From assembly GCF_028502605.1 (NCBI RefSeq), contig NC_079233.1, positions 5,146,001 to 5,210,000 on the forward strand: 64,000 nt of DNA, written 5' to 3'. Positions 11,475-21,993 of this stretch are shown in pieces. The position numbers and the translations under genes are program-made. The notes under the pieces were generated by a model. The model was not told where the DNA came from. It saw only the letters and a program-made list of their open reading frames with translations, and made no database searches. How positions within the stretch are numbered: position 1 is the first letter of the stretch; each line of letters starts with the position of its first letter. The DNA is from Trichoderma breve. Lineage: Eukaryota > Ascomycota > Sordariomycetes > Hypocreales > Hypocreaceae.

Positions 11475-12772
11475 TTATGAGAACTACAGAACAAGCCTCG
11501 TTAGTACTATTGTAACATGAGAAGGGGGAAGGGGGGGGGGGGGGGGGGTTGAATAGAAAACATACCTTCCACCGGTTGCCGCAATTCATACACTCGCAAA
11601 ACGTCGTCATCGGTTCATCAGCACTTCGTGTCTGTGCCTGGGTGTAGCTGACCCTCTTCTTCTTGCACTTGCCGCACTCCAGGCTGTCGCTGATGCTCTT
11701 CTCCGCCATCGGAACCTGGGCCTTCTTCATGTTCTCCTTCTCCAGCTCCATCTCCATCTTCTTCCGCTCCTCGCTCTTGAGCTCATCGTCCGTCATGCTA
11801 ACAAAACGATCGGGCGAGATGTCTCCTGACAAGACTCTCTTGCCCAGGTCCCGATTGGACTTGCTCTTGAGATTTTGGAAGAGCGATCGAATCTTCTTCT
11901 TGTACTCGGCGCCCTCGCCGTTGAGCAGGGTGAACAGGGCGCTCTCAACGGCAACGGCCTTGGCGATGACATCGCTCTCGGACTCGGTGGATCGGTAAGC
12001 AAGGCCGTTGTACAAGAGGCCGATGCACTGGTTGCGGACGTTGGACTCGGTACGCTTGATGCTGACGCCGTCGGTGTCGAACTTGCGCTTCTCGGGGTCG
12101 CCCTTGAACGCCTTCTTGGCGCCGCTGGGCGCGGCGTTGGCGGACGGGTTGGGCGGAGATGCGGCGGCGGGTGCTGACGGGGAGCCCATCTTTGCCTTTT
12201 GCAGCTTGGAGTTCTTTTCCTGCTCGACGAGCTTCTTCCACTTGATGACGAGTTCGGAGGCGGCTCGAGCAATCTCCTTGTTGGGATTTGACCGCAGTTT
12301 GCCCACAAAGACACCTGCGCGCGTGGCCTGCAGTTTGCGACAACTAATGTCAGAAGAAAGAACAACGGGCAATGAAGACATAAAATGAGAGCCATCATCA
12401 TGGTGACGAGAAGCTGCGATTAGAGGCGATGCCTGGGGAGCACAATCGGTGGGCAGTGACGAGGGTGGGCATCCAAACGTGACAGATAATCAGATCGAAT
12501 GGATCCTGCCCGAACATGCATTCACGGCCCTGTATAAGAGGGCGCACACATTCACAGCCTCGTCTCTGCCCATTCCCAAGCATCCCCTCTCGTAAAGGTA
12601 GAACGGCCGCAAAAAAATGGCGACAGAATCAACGTACCCGTAGCATCTCCTCGGTCGGTGACGCATCCTTCTTGAGCGACTCCAACAGCTTCAGCGCATT
12701 CTCCGGCGGCTCGTTGGCGGCCACGACCTTGGTCAGCGCCTTTACGCGCGACTCGAGCTCACGCTGGTCCAT
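11475..12772 (-). CDS. dst1: transcription elongation factor TFIIS, 301 aa
   Basis: TFIIS rescues backtracked RNA polymerase II by stimulating transcript cleavage. Exons 12772-12638, 12327-11566 and 11483-11475 give 301 residues. The first intron is 310 nt. The last exon has only three codons (Phe, Ser, stop), which complete the family's usual NRWKFS-like end. Domain I (about 1-80) includes EMLRATRAGVFVGKL. The central domain II shows RSLFQNLKSK and DRFVSMT. The C-terminal zinc ribbon has two CxxC pairs (CGKC and CMNC) and the catalytic hairpin RSADEPMTTF with its Asp-Glu pair. An in-frame ATG at 12781 would add three residues. The second intron contains an 18-base G run (11531-11548). Confidence 0.95.
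11531..11548. repeat. G18 homopolymer in TFIIS intron 2
   Basis: An uninterrupted run of 18 G on the plus strand (C18 on the transcript) lies just downstream of the GTATGT donor of the final TFIIS intron. Its length may be unreliable in the assembly. Confidence 0.9.
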
Positions 12773-13616
12773 GCCCGGCATTGCGGAAATTCTCGGTAAC
12801 GAAAACGATTCTAAAGCTGACGATGATGATTCGAAAGAGGGCAAGACAAGGAACAGCTAGGCTTTTCGGAATTAGGGAAGCAACAAAAAGAGCAAGACTT
12901 GATAGGGAGAAAAAAAAAGGTAGCAGTACGGAATCGGGATCTACTAAGTTTCTCTCTCTGCCCACGCGGCGCGCGGCGAATCAATCGTCGCATACGGAGT
13001 TGGTTTGGACGGCTGTGGGCGGGACGAGGGTCCGGGGTTTAGCCGCCCGATTTCGTAGCAGAATGCTTGAGGCGGGTCACGTGGGGAGCTGCCGAGGTTG
13101 GCTCTCTTTATGCCACAAATAAGGCAATACGGGAAAACACCAAGACTGTATCAATGATATGGTCTTGCTTTTTATAAAGGAGTTTTATGCTCCCTTTTGA
13201 TGATAAGAAAGAATATTCATTTGCATATGAGATACGTAGACTTTGAACTACGCCTTGGATGCTGGTTTTGTGAAGCTGAAGCGGGCACGTGCTCATTCTT
13301 TGAGATGCATACAAGTTCGGCTTCCTCATTTCACGCTCTGAATCTGCCATATTTTGAGTTGGGTGCTCTTCGTGGTAACTAAATAATCATATATGAATAG
13401 CTACTCTACAATTGAATGAGAAATATGACTGATGATAAGATCAGATGCACGATAACTACGGGAAGTGGCTTCTCAATATCCCATTTTGGTTATCCAACAG
13501 CCGGGAATTCATGTGAAGTGCTACCAAGATGTCCTTAAGTTGGGCAATAGGAAGCTGGATAGCCGCTCTTTCAATCTAACCTAGAAAATAATTCGCAAGA
13601 TGAACTTATACATCTC
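12773..13616. other. intergenic, TFIIS upstream and XPG downstream
   Basis: This holds the promoter of the minus-strand TFIIS gene and the 3' region of the minus-strand XPG gene. No credible gene was seen on either strand. Confidence 0.5.
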
Positions 13617-16600
13617 TCAAGCATGCCTCTGCCTGTTCGTTTTCCTACGTTTGTTAGTCTCTGAACCCTCCCCTGATTCCGGAGCCTCCTCTTCCCCAGC
13701 CAGATTCGCCCTCAGTCTATCCACCGCAGCCGCCATTCGCTTGCTCCCCTGAACTCTCTGCCTGGGAGCAAACGTCTCCCTTGCGCCAGCGCCAACACTC
13801 CCGCCAAAGAACCTCGTAATGTTGCTCTGCGTGCCTTCAATCTCCCGCTTGTTCATGTCCCGAATCACCGGCACGAGCACCTCATCCGTGCGCTCTTTGC
13901 CCCATCCGATGGTGGCCATGAGATACTCTCGCAGCCCTGCCACATCAGGCACACCCCATTGAAACGGCTCCGTGCTGCTGTCGACCATTGGGTGAAGGTA
14001 GGCTTCGTAAACGGCTGGACTTGGGAAGCCGAGCGGCAAGAAGAGCTTAGTGGCCTGTGACTTGCGGAACTTGCGCCTGAAAGAGGAGGATGCATCGGCC
14101 TCCTTAGGCCGCGTTTGGGATTGGACCTCTTTCCACCATTCACGGAACCTGTCGAGGCCATCTTTGCCAGGGAACTCGGATAGAATCTCGACGGCCGTAA
14201 CCGGACCAACGCCAGGCAGTCCTTCTGTGTAATCCGACCCCAGGAGCTGAGCGAGGGAGATGAGCTGGTCTCGAGATAGGGACATTTCTTTATCGAGGTC
14301 TGCGCCGACATAGCATTCGACAAATTTGTTGCTGTTAAACATATTCTTGTAGACTCGTGTTCCTCCAAAGAGAAAGGTGTCAGAATCATCTGTGACGATG
14401 CCGTCAACCATGCCAAGCCGTACCAGCTCTGCACACTGCGCTTCTGCTTCCATTGGCGCGGTGATATAAGGGATACCAAAGAGGCGAAGCAAAGCCTGAC
14501 ACTCTGTAATCATGGTCTGAGTCACCTCGTCTGCGTCACGACGATCCTTCTTCTGCTGATTTCGAAGTGCCCTTAGTTCTCGCTCATAGTCTTCTTTGTT
14601 TTGCTGCGTAGACTTCTTGTTCAGTTCACTAGCGAAGCGTGCATGTTCCTCTGCTTCTTCAGCCATCTGTGCTAGGAGTTCTTCGTCCTCAGGGTCACTA
14701 AACTCGTCGTATTCTACCTCGGCAAATAGGTCATCGTCATCCGCAATGCCATCTGCTGGAGGTTGACCCAAGGGAAGGCTTTCAATTAAGAAAGCATCTG
14801 CTTGCGGATCTCCCTGAGCTACTGTGCTGTCCGCTGGCTGGACGTCTTCAAACTCAGGTTCGGGTGAATCATGGCTCTCCTGCGGTTCAACAACCGGTGG
14901 AGCAGTGGGAGCCTCGAGTATGGGAATTTCTTCAAACTCAGGCTCGGGCGATTCGCTCTCTACTCTTCCCTTCTCCTCAGGAGCAGGCTCATTTGTAGGT
15001 GGCTCGATGTTTAAATCATCCTCTGGGACTTTGTCGACCGTAGGGCTAGAAATCGGTGCCGGTTCTGGCGATGGTGGTATCTCAATAATTTTGACATCAT
15101 CGCTAGCATCGTCATCCTCATCCTCAGAGGGAATTTCGATCAATTTATCCCGTAACTCTTTTCGTCGAAGGTTTTCTTCTTCCTCCGCTTCAGCTCTATC
15201 CTGAGCATTGATTTCTCTTTCAACGTCTTGCTGTTTCTTGATTGCTTCTCGAATATCTGTGTCATCATCTACTAGCCACGGAGGCAGCGGCTTGGGGCCA
15301 TCTTCTTGCTGAGGTTCAACAACTTCGAAGCCGCCGCCTAAGCCATCTTCTTGTTCTCCCTCCTTATCCAGTTGTCCGTCATCTCCACCCGCTGTAACCA
15401 CAATTGGTTTCTCTTGAGGCGTCTTTTTCTTAGCAAACAGAGATGAACCCCAATCCAGCTTTGGAAACGGAAGCGGTCCATCAAATGGGTTCTTCTTATT
15501 CTCAAAAGCTGGCTTTGGTTGAGGTTTCTTCATCTTCCGTGACTTTGCTAGGATTGCCTGCATATCGTCATCACTGTCGCTCTCTTTTGCCTTGTCCTGT
15601 GATACTGGGACTTCTTGTCGTTTCGGAACAGCTGCATTGGCCCGGTTGTTCACAATGTGCGCAATCATTGAGCCACTACTACGACCGATAGGCTTTGGCG
15701 CTTCCACGGCTTTTTGAGTCCACTCAGGCTCGTCTCGGACGTCATCATCCACATCGATGTTGTCTTCTGACTCCCGGCCAATCCCGTGCTGGCTCTGCAA
15801 TGATAAAGCGATTGCAAGATTGAGATCATGCTCCTCTTCTGGATGCATATGCTCCGCAGGCTGTTCCTCGAAAGTATTTTCTGTCGGATCCAGTCTTCCG
15901 CCAACGAACAAAGAGTCTTCGTTGGCGCCTTCGTCATTGACAGCATCCTGTCTGTGGCTTGCGTAAAATTGCTGTCGTCTGCCGCTTATATCTTGAGCAG
16001 CTTGAAAGCTTGCAGCATCTGACTGGGACAATTTTGGTAGTCGATTGACGCCCACAATTGGCACATCTTCAAAGTCTTCTTCTTCGCTCTCTTCTTCCTT
16101 TGTCTGGTATTGAAATTGAAGGGCATCCACATCAATTGGCTTGTGGGCTTCCCCAACATCTTTGTCTTTGCTGACCACTCCAAGAGCCCAGCCTCCTTCC
16201 ACACCCTCGTTCTTCACCAAGATGTATTCTCGATCTCTTTCTCCCGCAATACGTGCATTGACACCGAGGGTCAGGTCAGTGCCTGACATTCCGATTTCAT
16301 ACATGAGTCGCTGCGTCAAGTGATTTCTCTCCTGAACTCTTTCAATTTGAAATCTCGAGAAAGCCATGCGATCAGGAAACATATCATCAAGCTGTTCCTT
16401 GCTCAGACCCATTCTGAGTCGACTCCTCAATCTCGCCGCGTTGAGAATGTTGTACCGATCTGGCGGCGGAAGGCTCTTGAAGAAGTCGCCGTCGAAATCA
16501 ATCTTGCTAAAGTCGTACAAGTTGATGTCTTCTCCGTTGTTGAATTGGCGTGCATATTCTTCCAACTCCTCTACGCTCATGATTCGAGGATCGTCTGGCT

Positions 16601-17156
16601 TTCCCATTGATGCTATCCCACCCTCGATTTCTGGCAGGTGATAGGCATCTTGCTTATAAAACTTGCGATTTCGCAGCCTCTCTTGCTGAGACATGCCAAT
16701 CTCCTCAACGTAAACCAGTTCGTTGGCATTGGGTATTTCTTCTTCTGGTTCTACCGGGCGCGGTCTCTCCTTTTCCCTTTTGCGTTTTTCCTCCTCTTCC
16801 TCTGCGAGTCGCTGCATCTGAATAGCCAGAAGCTTTCCAGCGGTCCGGACGGCATCTTCTCGTCTTCCCTCTCGCCTCTGTTTGCGCTTCTGAATGGTTG
16901 CTCGCTTCAATGCTGGAGCGCCGCCATCAAACACAAAGACGGGTTGGATACCGAACCACAGAAGCTTGCAGATGCGCCGAAAGAACCCCACAATATGAGA
17001 GTTGCGAAGCGCATTGCCTTCTTTATCGCGAACAGCCTTGAGGAACTGGTAGATCCAAATCGATGCATCCACGGCCAGGCGCTTTCGATTGAGCGTTGCC
17101 AGATTGGTAGGCCGTGCACACGGCTGGATCACCGTCCAAAGCCCGTTGACACCCAT
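13617..17156 (-). CDS. rad2: XPG/Rad2-type structure-specific DNA repair nuclease, 1179 aa
   Basis: This single-exon gene encodes the 3' incision nuclease of nucleotide excision repair. The N-region starts MGVNGLWTVIQPCAR and contains the metal-binding block FVFDGGAPALKR. A long acidic, low-complexity spacer follows, typical of XPG/Rad2/Rad13 proteins. The I-region (about residues 880-950) shows APMEAEAQCAEL and VTDDSDTFLFG, then the helix-two-turn-helix LGSDYTEGLPGVG. Near the C-terminus QSNITRFF fits a PCNA-binding PIP box, and the end is basic (NKRRKTNRQR), a likely nuclear signal. Its length agrees with fungal XPG. It is divergent from the NatC subunit gene, with about 370 bp between starts. 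Confidence 0.96.
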   Translation of the reverse strand: MGVNGLWTVIQPCARPTNLATLNRKRLAVDASIWIYQFLKAVRDKEGNALRNSHIVGFFRRICKLLWFGIQPVFVFDGGAPALKRATIQKRKQRREGRREDAVRTAGKLLAIQMQRLAEEEEEKRKREKERPRPVEPEEEIPNANELVYVEEIGMSQQERLRNRKFYKQDAYHLPEIEGGIASMGKPDDPRIMSVEELEEYARQFNNGEDINLYDFSKIDFDGDFFKSLPPPDRYNILNAARLRSRLRMGLSKEQLDDMFPDRMAFSRFQIERVQERNHLTQRLMYEIGMSGTDLTLGVNARIAGERDREYILVKNEGVEGGWALGVVSKDKDVGEAHKPIDVDALQFQYQTKEEESEEEDFEDVPIVGVNRLPKLSQSDAASFQAAQDISGRRQQFYASHRQDAVNDEGANEDSLFVGGRLDPTENTFEEQPAEHMHPEEEHDLNLAIALSLQSQHGIGRESEDNIDVDDDVRDEPEWTQKAVEAPKPIGRSSGSMIAHIVNNRANAAVPKRQEVPVSQDKAKESDSDDDMQAILAKSRKMKKPQPKPAFENKKNPFDGPLPFPKLDWGSSLFAKKKTPQEKPIVVTAGGDDGQLDKEGEQEDGLGGGFEVVEPQQEDGPKPLPPWLVDDDTDIREAIKKQQDVEREINAQDRAEAEEEENLRRKELRDKLIEIPSEDEDDDASDDVKIIEIPPSPEPAPISSPTVDKVPEDDLNIEPPTNEPAPEEKGRVESESPEPEFEEIPILEAPTAPPVVEPQESHDSPEPEFEDVQPADSTVAQGDPQADAFLIESLPLGQPPADGIADDDDLFAEVEYDEFSDPEDEELLAQMAEEAEEHARFASELNKKSTQQNKEDYERELRALRNQQKKDRRDADEVTQTMITECQALLRLFGIPYITAPMEAEAQCAELVRLGMVDGIVTDDSDTFLFGGTRVYKNMFNSNKFVECYVGADLDKEMSLSRDQLISLAQLLGSDYTEGLPGVGPVTAVEILSEFPGKDGLDRFREWWKEVQSQTRPKEADASSSFRRKFRKSQATKLFLPLGFPSPAVYEAYLHPMVDSSTEPFQWGVPDVAGLREYLMATIGWGKERTDEVLVPVIRDMNKREIEGTQSNITRFFGGSVGAGARETFAPRQRVQGSKRMAAAVDRLRANLAGEEEAPESGEGSETNKRRKTNRQRHA

Positions 17157-17525
17157 TGCGAGAGTGTGAGCCTACTGATAGCCCACGACTGGTTGGTTTG
17201 GCTAGTGAGGCGGTGATGGCATTGCGATGGGGTTTGTGCGAGGTTGACTCGCTTCCACCGCAGCCGTAGAGGCGGAATTGCAAGTACTCGATGCAATTCG
17301 GTGTGATGAAGAAGAGTTGAAGATTCACGATGATTGATCGACTCGTGCAGTGACGCTATTGTAGTCAAGGCAGTGGGGCTGCCCAGTGCAGATTCAGCCC
17401 TATCTATTGGCCAGCTCGACTTATCGCAGCGTCCCTCGGCCAGATCAGATGCAGCTTTTCCCCCACGCTTTGATTCTCTTGCACCTCCATCCCTGCGCTG
17501 CTCCAAGCCAAGGCTAGTCTTCACC
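17157..17525. promoter_or_regulatory. divergent promoter of XPG and NatC subunit
   Basis: A shared 369-bp upstream region. An in-frame ATG at 17334 could extend the plus-strand protein, but the added sequence is unlike the Sm fold and I take it to be leader. Confidence 0.5.
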
Positions 17526-17925
17526 ATGGATAAGGATGAGGCTCATGAATATCTTTCGTCTCTTTTGAACCAGAGTTTGCGCGTCTACACCACAGATGGC
17601 CGCATGTTTCGAGGCACTTTCAAATGCACAGATCCGGTTCGTTTCCCCGAACAAAAAGAAGAACAGGCTTTGTAGTCTATCGTGTCCTGGATGCTAAGTC
17701 TGGTTCTCGATGACGTAGGATAGGAATATTGTACTGGGAAATACGCATGAATACCGTCAGCCTTCGGAAGAGGAGCGTAGTGCGGCTGCGGCAAATGCCT
17801 CTGGTAGCTCAACCATCCTGGATATGACGTCTCGATATCTAGGCCTAATCGTTGTTCCGGGACACCACATTGTGAAGATGGAGGCTGAACAGTTCTTGAG
17901 CCAAATGAAAACTCAGTCTGTATGA
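17526..17925 (+). CDS. naa38: Sm-like NatC auxiliary subunit (Naa38/Mak31 type), 105 aa
   Basis: Exons 17526-17636 and 17719-17925 join in phase 0 across an 82-nt intron. The donor is a non-typical GTTCGT and the acceptor is GTAG. The joined protein has the two Sm motifs: RVYTTDGRMFRGTFKCTD in Sm1 with DRNIVLGN after it, then a variable loop, then RYLGLIVVPGHHIVKME in Sm2. The LGLIVVPG form, in place of the usual RG(T/N)-type Sm2, is characteristic of the LSMD1/Naa38 group that assists the NatC N-terminal acetyltransferase. Assignment among Lsm-like families is by motif only. Confidence 0.85.
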
Positions 17926-18316
17926 GGCCAAGATGGAATGGCATCTGCATGTATATATAGCCACGAAAGATGTTTCTTGATAGAAGCAGGGCGGCGTTCT
18001 GGGGTTTGTGCATTCACCTTGGCCAATTAAAGATTGGCTACGCAGAAATGATACAGCGGATATGATCAATGGAGTTATTTTTACTTCATATAAAATTATG
18101 TAACTCATACCAGGTATTAATGAATAGCCACGCGCCAAAAGACTATTCGAAAGAGACTAAAGCACATTGACCCAACCGGTGATTGTTCCAGCCTTGTCCA
18201 AAACTCCCCCGCCGTTCGGCGGCATTCAAATCGAAATTATTGGCGATTAGCCCTTGCCCACCAAGACTGTTTCCCCTTTTGTTGTTTTGTGTTCGCACGG
18301 GCGGTAAGCCGGCTTC
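17926..18316. other. convergent 3' region
   Basis: This lies between the NatC subunit gene and the minus-strand pil1 gene. It contains AT-rich UTR-like sequence and no gene. Confidence 0.5.
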
Positions 18317-19710
18317 TTAAGCTGCGAGGATTTCTTGAGTGCGACCTCGGGACTCGCCGTTCATTCCTCCGTCACTGCCCAGGGCAGAGTGACGCTCTTC
18401 CTCTTCTTCCTCCTCCTCTTCGGCGTCACTATCCATTCTCACTCCTTGTTGTTGCTGAACCCAAGAGCCGTTGTCGTTCAGCGGCACGTCCTGGTGGGAC
18501 AAGTCGTGACCTTCTTCTCTAGCTCGGATGGTGTTCCGCCGCCGTTGAGAAAGATTGCGGGATCGAGTAGAAAGCTTAGAGCTCACGGCAGCGTTGGAAG
18601 TGACCCAGTTAGTAAGAGCATCTTCGCAATCCTGGATGATGGCCTTGCTAGCTTCGTATCCGTCATACGCAGCTCGGGTCTCGCCGGGGGTCACGGGGGC
18701 ATCATCGATGAGGTCGAGCAGATGTTTTCCATAGCCAGCAATAATGGCAACCTTCTCGCAATGCTCGCGGAGGGCATCAAACTGGTAGATATAAGCAGCC
18801 TTGACCTTTTCGCGAGTGATATTGGAGAGCTGAGCCTCTGCCACGAGCGATTCGGCCTCAGCGCGGACCAACTCCTGTTCAAGCACCACAATCTTGGGAG
18901 AGTTTGGTTCTTTGTACTTTAATTGGGCGATTTGATCGGTGATTTTTTGTTTGCCTGGTGAGGTTAGCATGTGCTATGGACCGTCTATTCGACATGGGCT
19001 TCGTCTTACGGTCTCGGCTGGGCTGAACCGACGCCTCAATGTTGCGGATGCTCTTCATGGTAATGCGGTATTGGTCGTATCGGTCAACGTACTGGTCCTC
19101 TAGCTCGCCAATTTCGTAGAGCAAAACGCCGATCTTGTCGGTGACGTCAGAGACATCTTCGTCGGTAGCCTCGCCCCAAAGGGACAATTGTTGCTAACAC
19201 ACGTCAGTTTCAGCAAGATGATGATAGATGAGGTGCAAAACATACAGCCACTTCCATGCGCTCCTTGGCGACAAGCTCCATACTTCGCATAACGTTTTTC
19301 TCCATCTTGACAAGCTGGGACAGCTTCTTGGCCAGGTCTGGCCCGAAGGCGCCACCGGCATTGCGACGAAGAGCATGACCTGCACCAATGATTAGTCGGC
19401 GTAAACACAAGTCTCGCAGTCAAGACAGGCGTGAAATGACAACGATCGAAGCTAGAGTCATTCGATCGGTGCTAGCGGGGTAGCACAATGCTAGAAGAGC
19501 TATCGCAGCACTCACCCAAGCTTCCCTTTCCAAAGAAGCGGCCGGACTTGGTGGACGACGGCGGAGGAGGCGGACTCTATTCATTCATACTTGTCAGTCC
19601 TTGAGCTCCGACAACAAGAGGTCTCAAGATGGCAGATGCCGGCCGATCCATACCTGGAGCTGCGAAGCCGTCGGCGCGCGGGACTGGCGCATGGAATATG
19701 TTCGATGCAT
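18317..19710 (-). CDS. pil1: eisosome core protein Pil1/Lsp1, 357 aa
   Basis: Five exons (19710-19654, 19576-19516, 19379-19246, 19193-19010, 18954-18317) join with consistent phases to 357 residues. Pil1 and Lsp1 are BAR-domain proteins that scaffold plasma-membrane furrows (eisosomes). The start MHRTYSMRQSRAPTASQLQ is the usual family N-terminus. The BAR domain runs from GHALRRNAGGAFGPDLAKKL through REKVKAAYIYQFDALREHC. The C-terminal tail is acidic (a run of Glu near residue 335) and probably disordered. Serine-rich segments around RSRNLSQ resemble the kinase-regulated sites of the yeast proteins; regulation is inferred. Confidence 0.96.
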
Positions 19711-21721
19711 TTTGGCGGTGCGGCTGAGCGCTAACTGCTAAGAATTGCGATGCGTGAAGATGTGGGAATAGAATAGACAATGGCGATGCGACAGGGATTG
19801 GGCGCACGGAAAATAGCCAGCAAATGGTGTTTGTAGGCGGTATCAATACGGGAGGAAACCTGAACAGGCACGGGAGGGGACGGATGGGGAGATGATTATA
19901 AGAATGTCACGGCTGGCTACTTTTTTGGCGGAGCTGGCGGATCGTCATCGGCTGGACAGCTGTTGCGCCTTCGCTACGTCATCCCCGCAGCTCAGGAGCC
20001 TGTTTGAGCCTTGACTGAAGAGGAGTCCTCTATCAACCCAGCGCTAGACCCAATCCAACGCCTCTGGTACTACGGCGACGACGTCAGATCAGGGTCCGGG
20101 ACCAGCGGACCAGAGTGATAAGGCGGGTGATTTTGGGTACCTCTACCTGGCAGCTGTCCAAACTGCATGTCTCAGCCGGTGTGGACTCGACTGGAAGATT
20201 CCTGGGCTGAGACTCGGCCGCCCGTGTTGTTGGCCATGATGCGCCATGCCGCATTCAGTTGGAGGACGCTGCTGGGGAAGATGCTAGCGCGGGCTAGGGG
20301 AAAGTGAATCGAAGCACAAACTCATTTCTGCTTTTCTTGTTTTTTTATTCTGGGGGGAAGCATCTGACAGAGTGAGACACGATGCGTCATGGATTGCTAT
20401 CGAAGTAGTGGTAGTGGAGGTCAGTCAATCCATAGCGCTCGCTTCTGTGAGTACCTGTGGAGGATTGATCCTGTTTACCTGTTGCAATAGCCAAGCTATT
20501 CTCCATCTCGCTGTTTCAATTGGCAACATTACCAGCTTACAGAGACATAATAATGATGTGTAGCTTCTCTGGTCCAGAATCAGTTGGCTCAATGCATAGA
20601 TCACAGAAAGTAGGGGTCCTGCAGCCTCGACTCCCGCAGTGGGGGGGGGAGTTAATATCCAGAGCTGTGAAATGGAGACACATCTCATCTGCAGCTGTAC
20701 TCCGTATGTAAACCTTGTTTCCTTGACAGGCGCACATCAGATGCAGAATCTGCAAACGTGGAAATTAATCCCTGATGCTGGGAGACTCGCTTAGCCCTTT
20801 TGCTCCTACGAAGCAACTCTACAGCCTGGCGAATCCATCCATATCTGGACGGGGATCCACGAGAGCCTTGGAGTTTCATGCAGGTACACAGCTCCACATG
20901 CTCGGCACTTGGACTTACGAAGTACGATAGTAGCAGCAGTAGCTTGATGACATATCCATCAGATCTGATTCTCAGACTATGGTTCTTCTCAGGTGCTAAG
21001 GTAAAGATCCCGTCTGTTTCATTACTGGTGACGGCGCTTTACTGAGCAGAAGAGGAAGAAAATGTACAGTAGTACACGCCACCTGGGCAGAGGAATTGAA
21101 GGTTCCCAAACAAGTGTAGAGCCTGGGTTGATAAGCGTCCACTTTGGCGATAGTGGCTGAATGGATACAAAGAAAAAGCCAAAAATCTCTAGGAGGCACT
21201 GAGAACAAAGTCGGCAAACACAAAATCCGACATGTGTTGATGCACAAGTACCAACATATCCATTATTCTATGCAGACAATGAAGCTGGTCTTTGCTGTAA
21301 TTCATCCCGTGCCCCAGAAACGCGTCTCCGAATCTGGCCTAGCCGACCGATTTTCTTTGTGGATTTGGGGCATAAACTCTGGCCAATCACCAACAGCCCG
21401 GCCCAGCCAACCAGGGCTCGCGTGCTCCGGGGCTCTCAATTCAGAACGCGATCTGGAAGCCTCTCGATTTCGCGATCTCTAATACAATCCCAAGCGCCAG
21501 GTGTTGGGTGACCCTTTGTTGATCAGCAGCGCTGCATTGCATGGAAATGCTCTGCTAATACAATCCCCCCTCTTCGGTGCAGCGGTCGCTGGGATTGGGC
21601 TTGTGTTGTGTTTTGTGGCTTGGGCTCAGGAATCAGAGGCGGCGCCTTGCAGTTGCAGTTGGACCACGGTCAAATCTCATCCATCCAATTTCACCCAGAA
21701 ATCTTTCACCCTCAGCCTCAC

Positions 21722-21757
21722 ATGAGTACCGCACCACCCATCGCTCACCCGCCTTGA
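21722..21757 (+). other. upstream open reading frame 1 of kmt6, 11 aa
   Basis: ATG at 21722 begins MSTAPPIAHPP and stops at 21755-21757, about 237 bp before the kmt6 ATG. If the leader is transcribed and unspliced it would precede the main frame. Confidence 0.4.
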
Positions 21758-21845
21758 TTCTCGTCGTCAATTCAACAGCGTGCTAAGATTTGCTATCTGT
21801 TCCTTCGTTCCATTTCATTTTTAACACACTCTCTCGGGGCCTCTC

Positions 21846-21938
21846 ATGCAGACCTTGACCCTTTTGCGCACCTCGGCCGTTCATTTAGACTCGGGTCTGC
21901 GGCATCCTTCGCCCGTCTGGCCGAGAACACTGCTGTAA
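21846..21938 (+). other. upstream open reading frame 2 of kmt6, 30 aa
   Basis: ATG at 21846 opens a 30-codon frame (MQTLTLLRTS...) ending in TAA at 21936-21938, 55 bp before the main ATG. Its position could restrain KMT6 translation. Transcript data would be needed to confirm that the leader includes it. Confidence 0.4.
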
Positions 21939-21993
21939 CACAGACACAAACAGAAACAGAGCGAATCAGAGATTTGATTTTCGACAGGCAAGG

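Larger units (their letters stand above)
19711..21993. promoter_or_regulatory. 2.3-kb divergent upstream region of pil1 and kmt6
   Basis: No protein-coding gene is supportable here. The right part (about 21550-21990) is CT-rich and looks like a transcribed leader of kmt6. It contains two small upstream open frames listed separately. A run of 10 G lies near 20641-20650. Most of the remainder is unique, moderately GC-rich sequence, consistent with extended regulatory DNA. Confidence 0.5.

Noticed and set aside
21144..21482. 112-codon frame upstream of kmt6
   Set aside because: It starts at a non-ATG codon and its composition is random-like; it lies in probable regulatory DNA.
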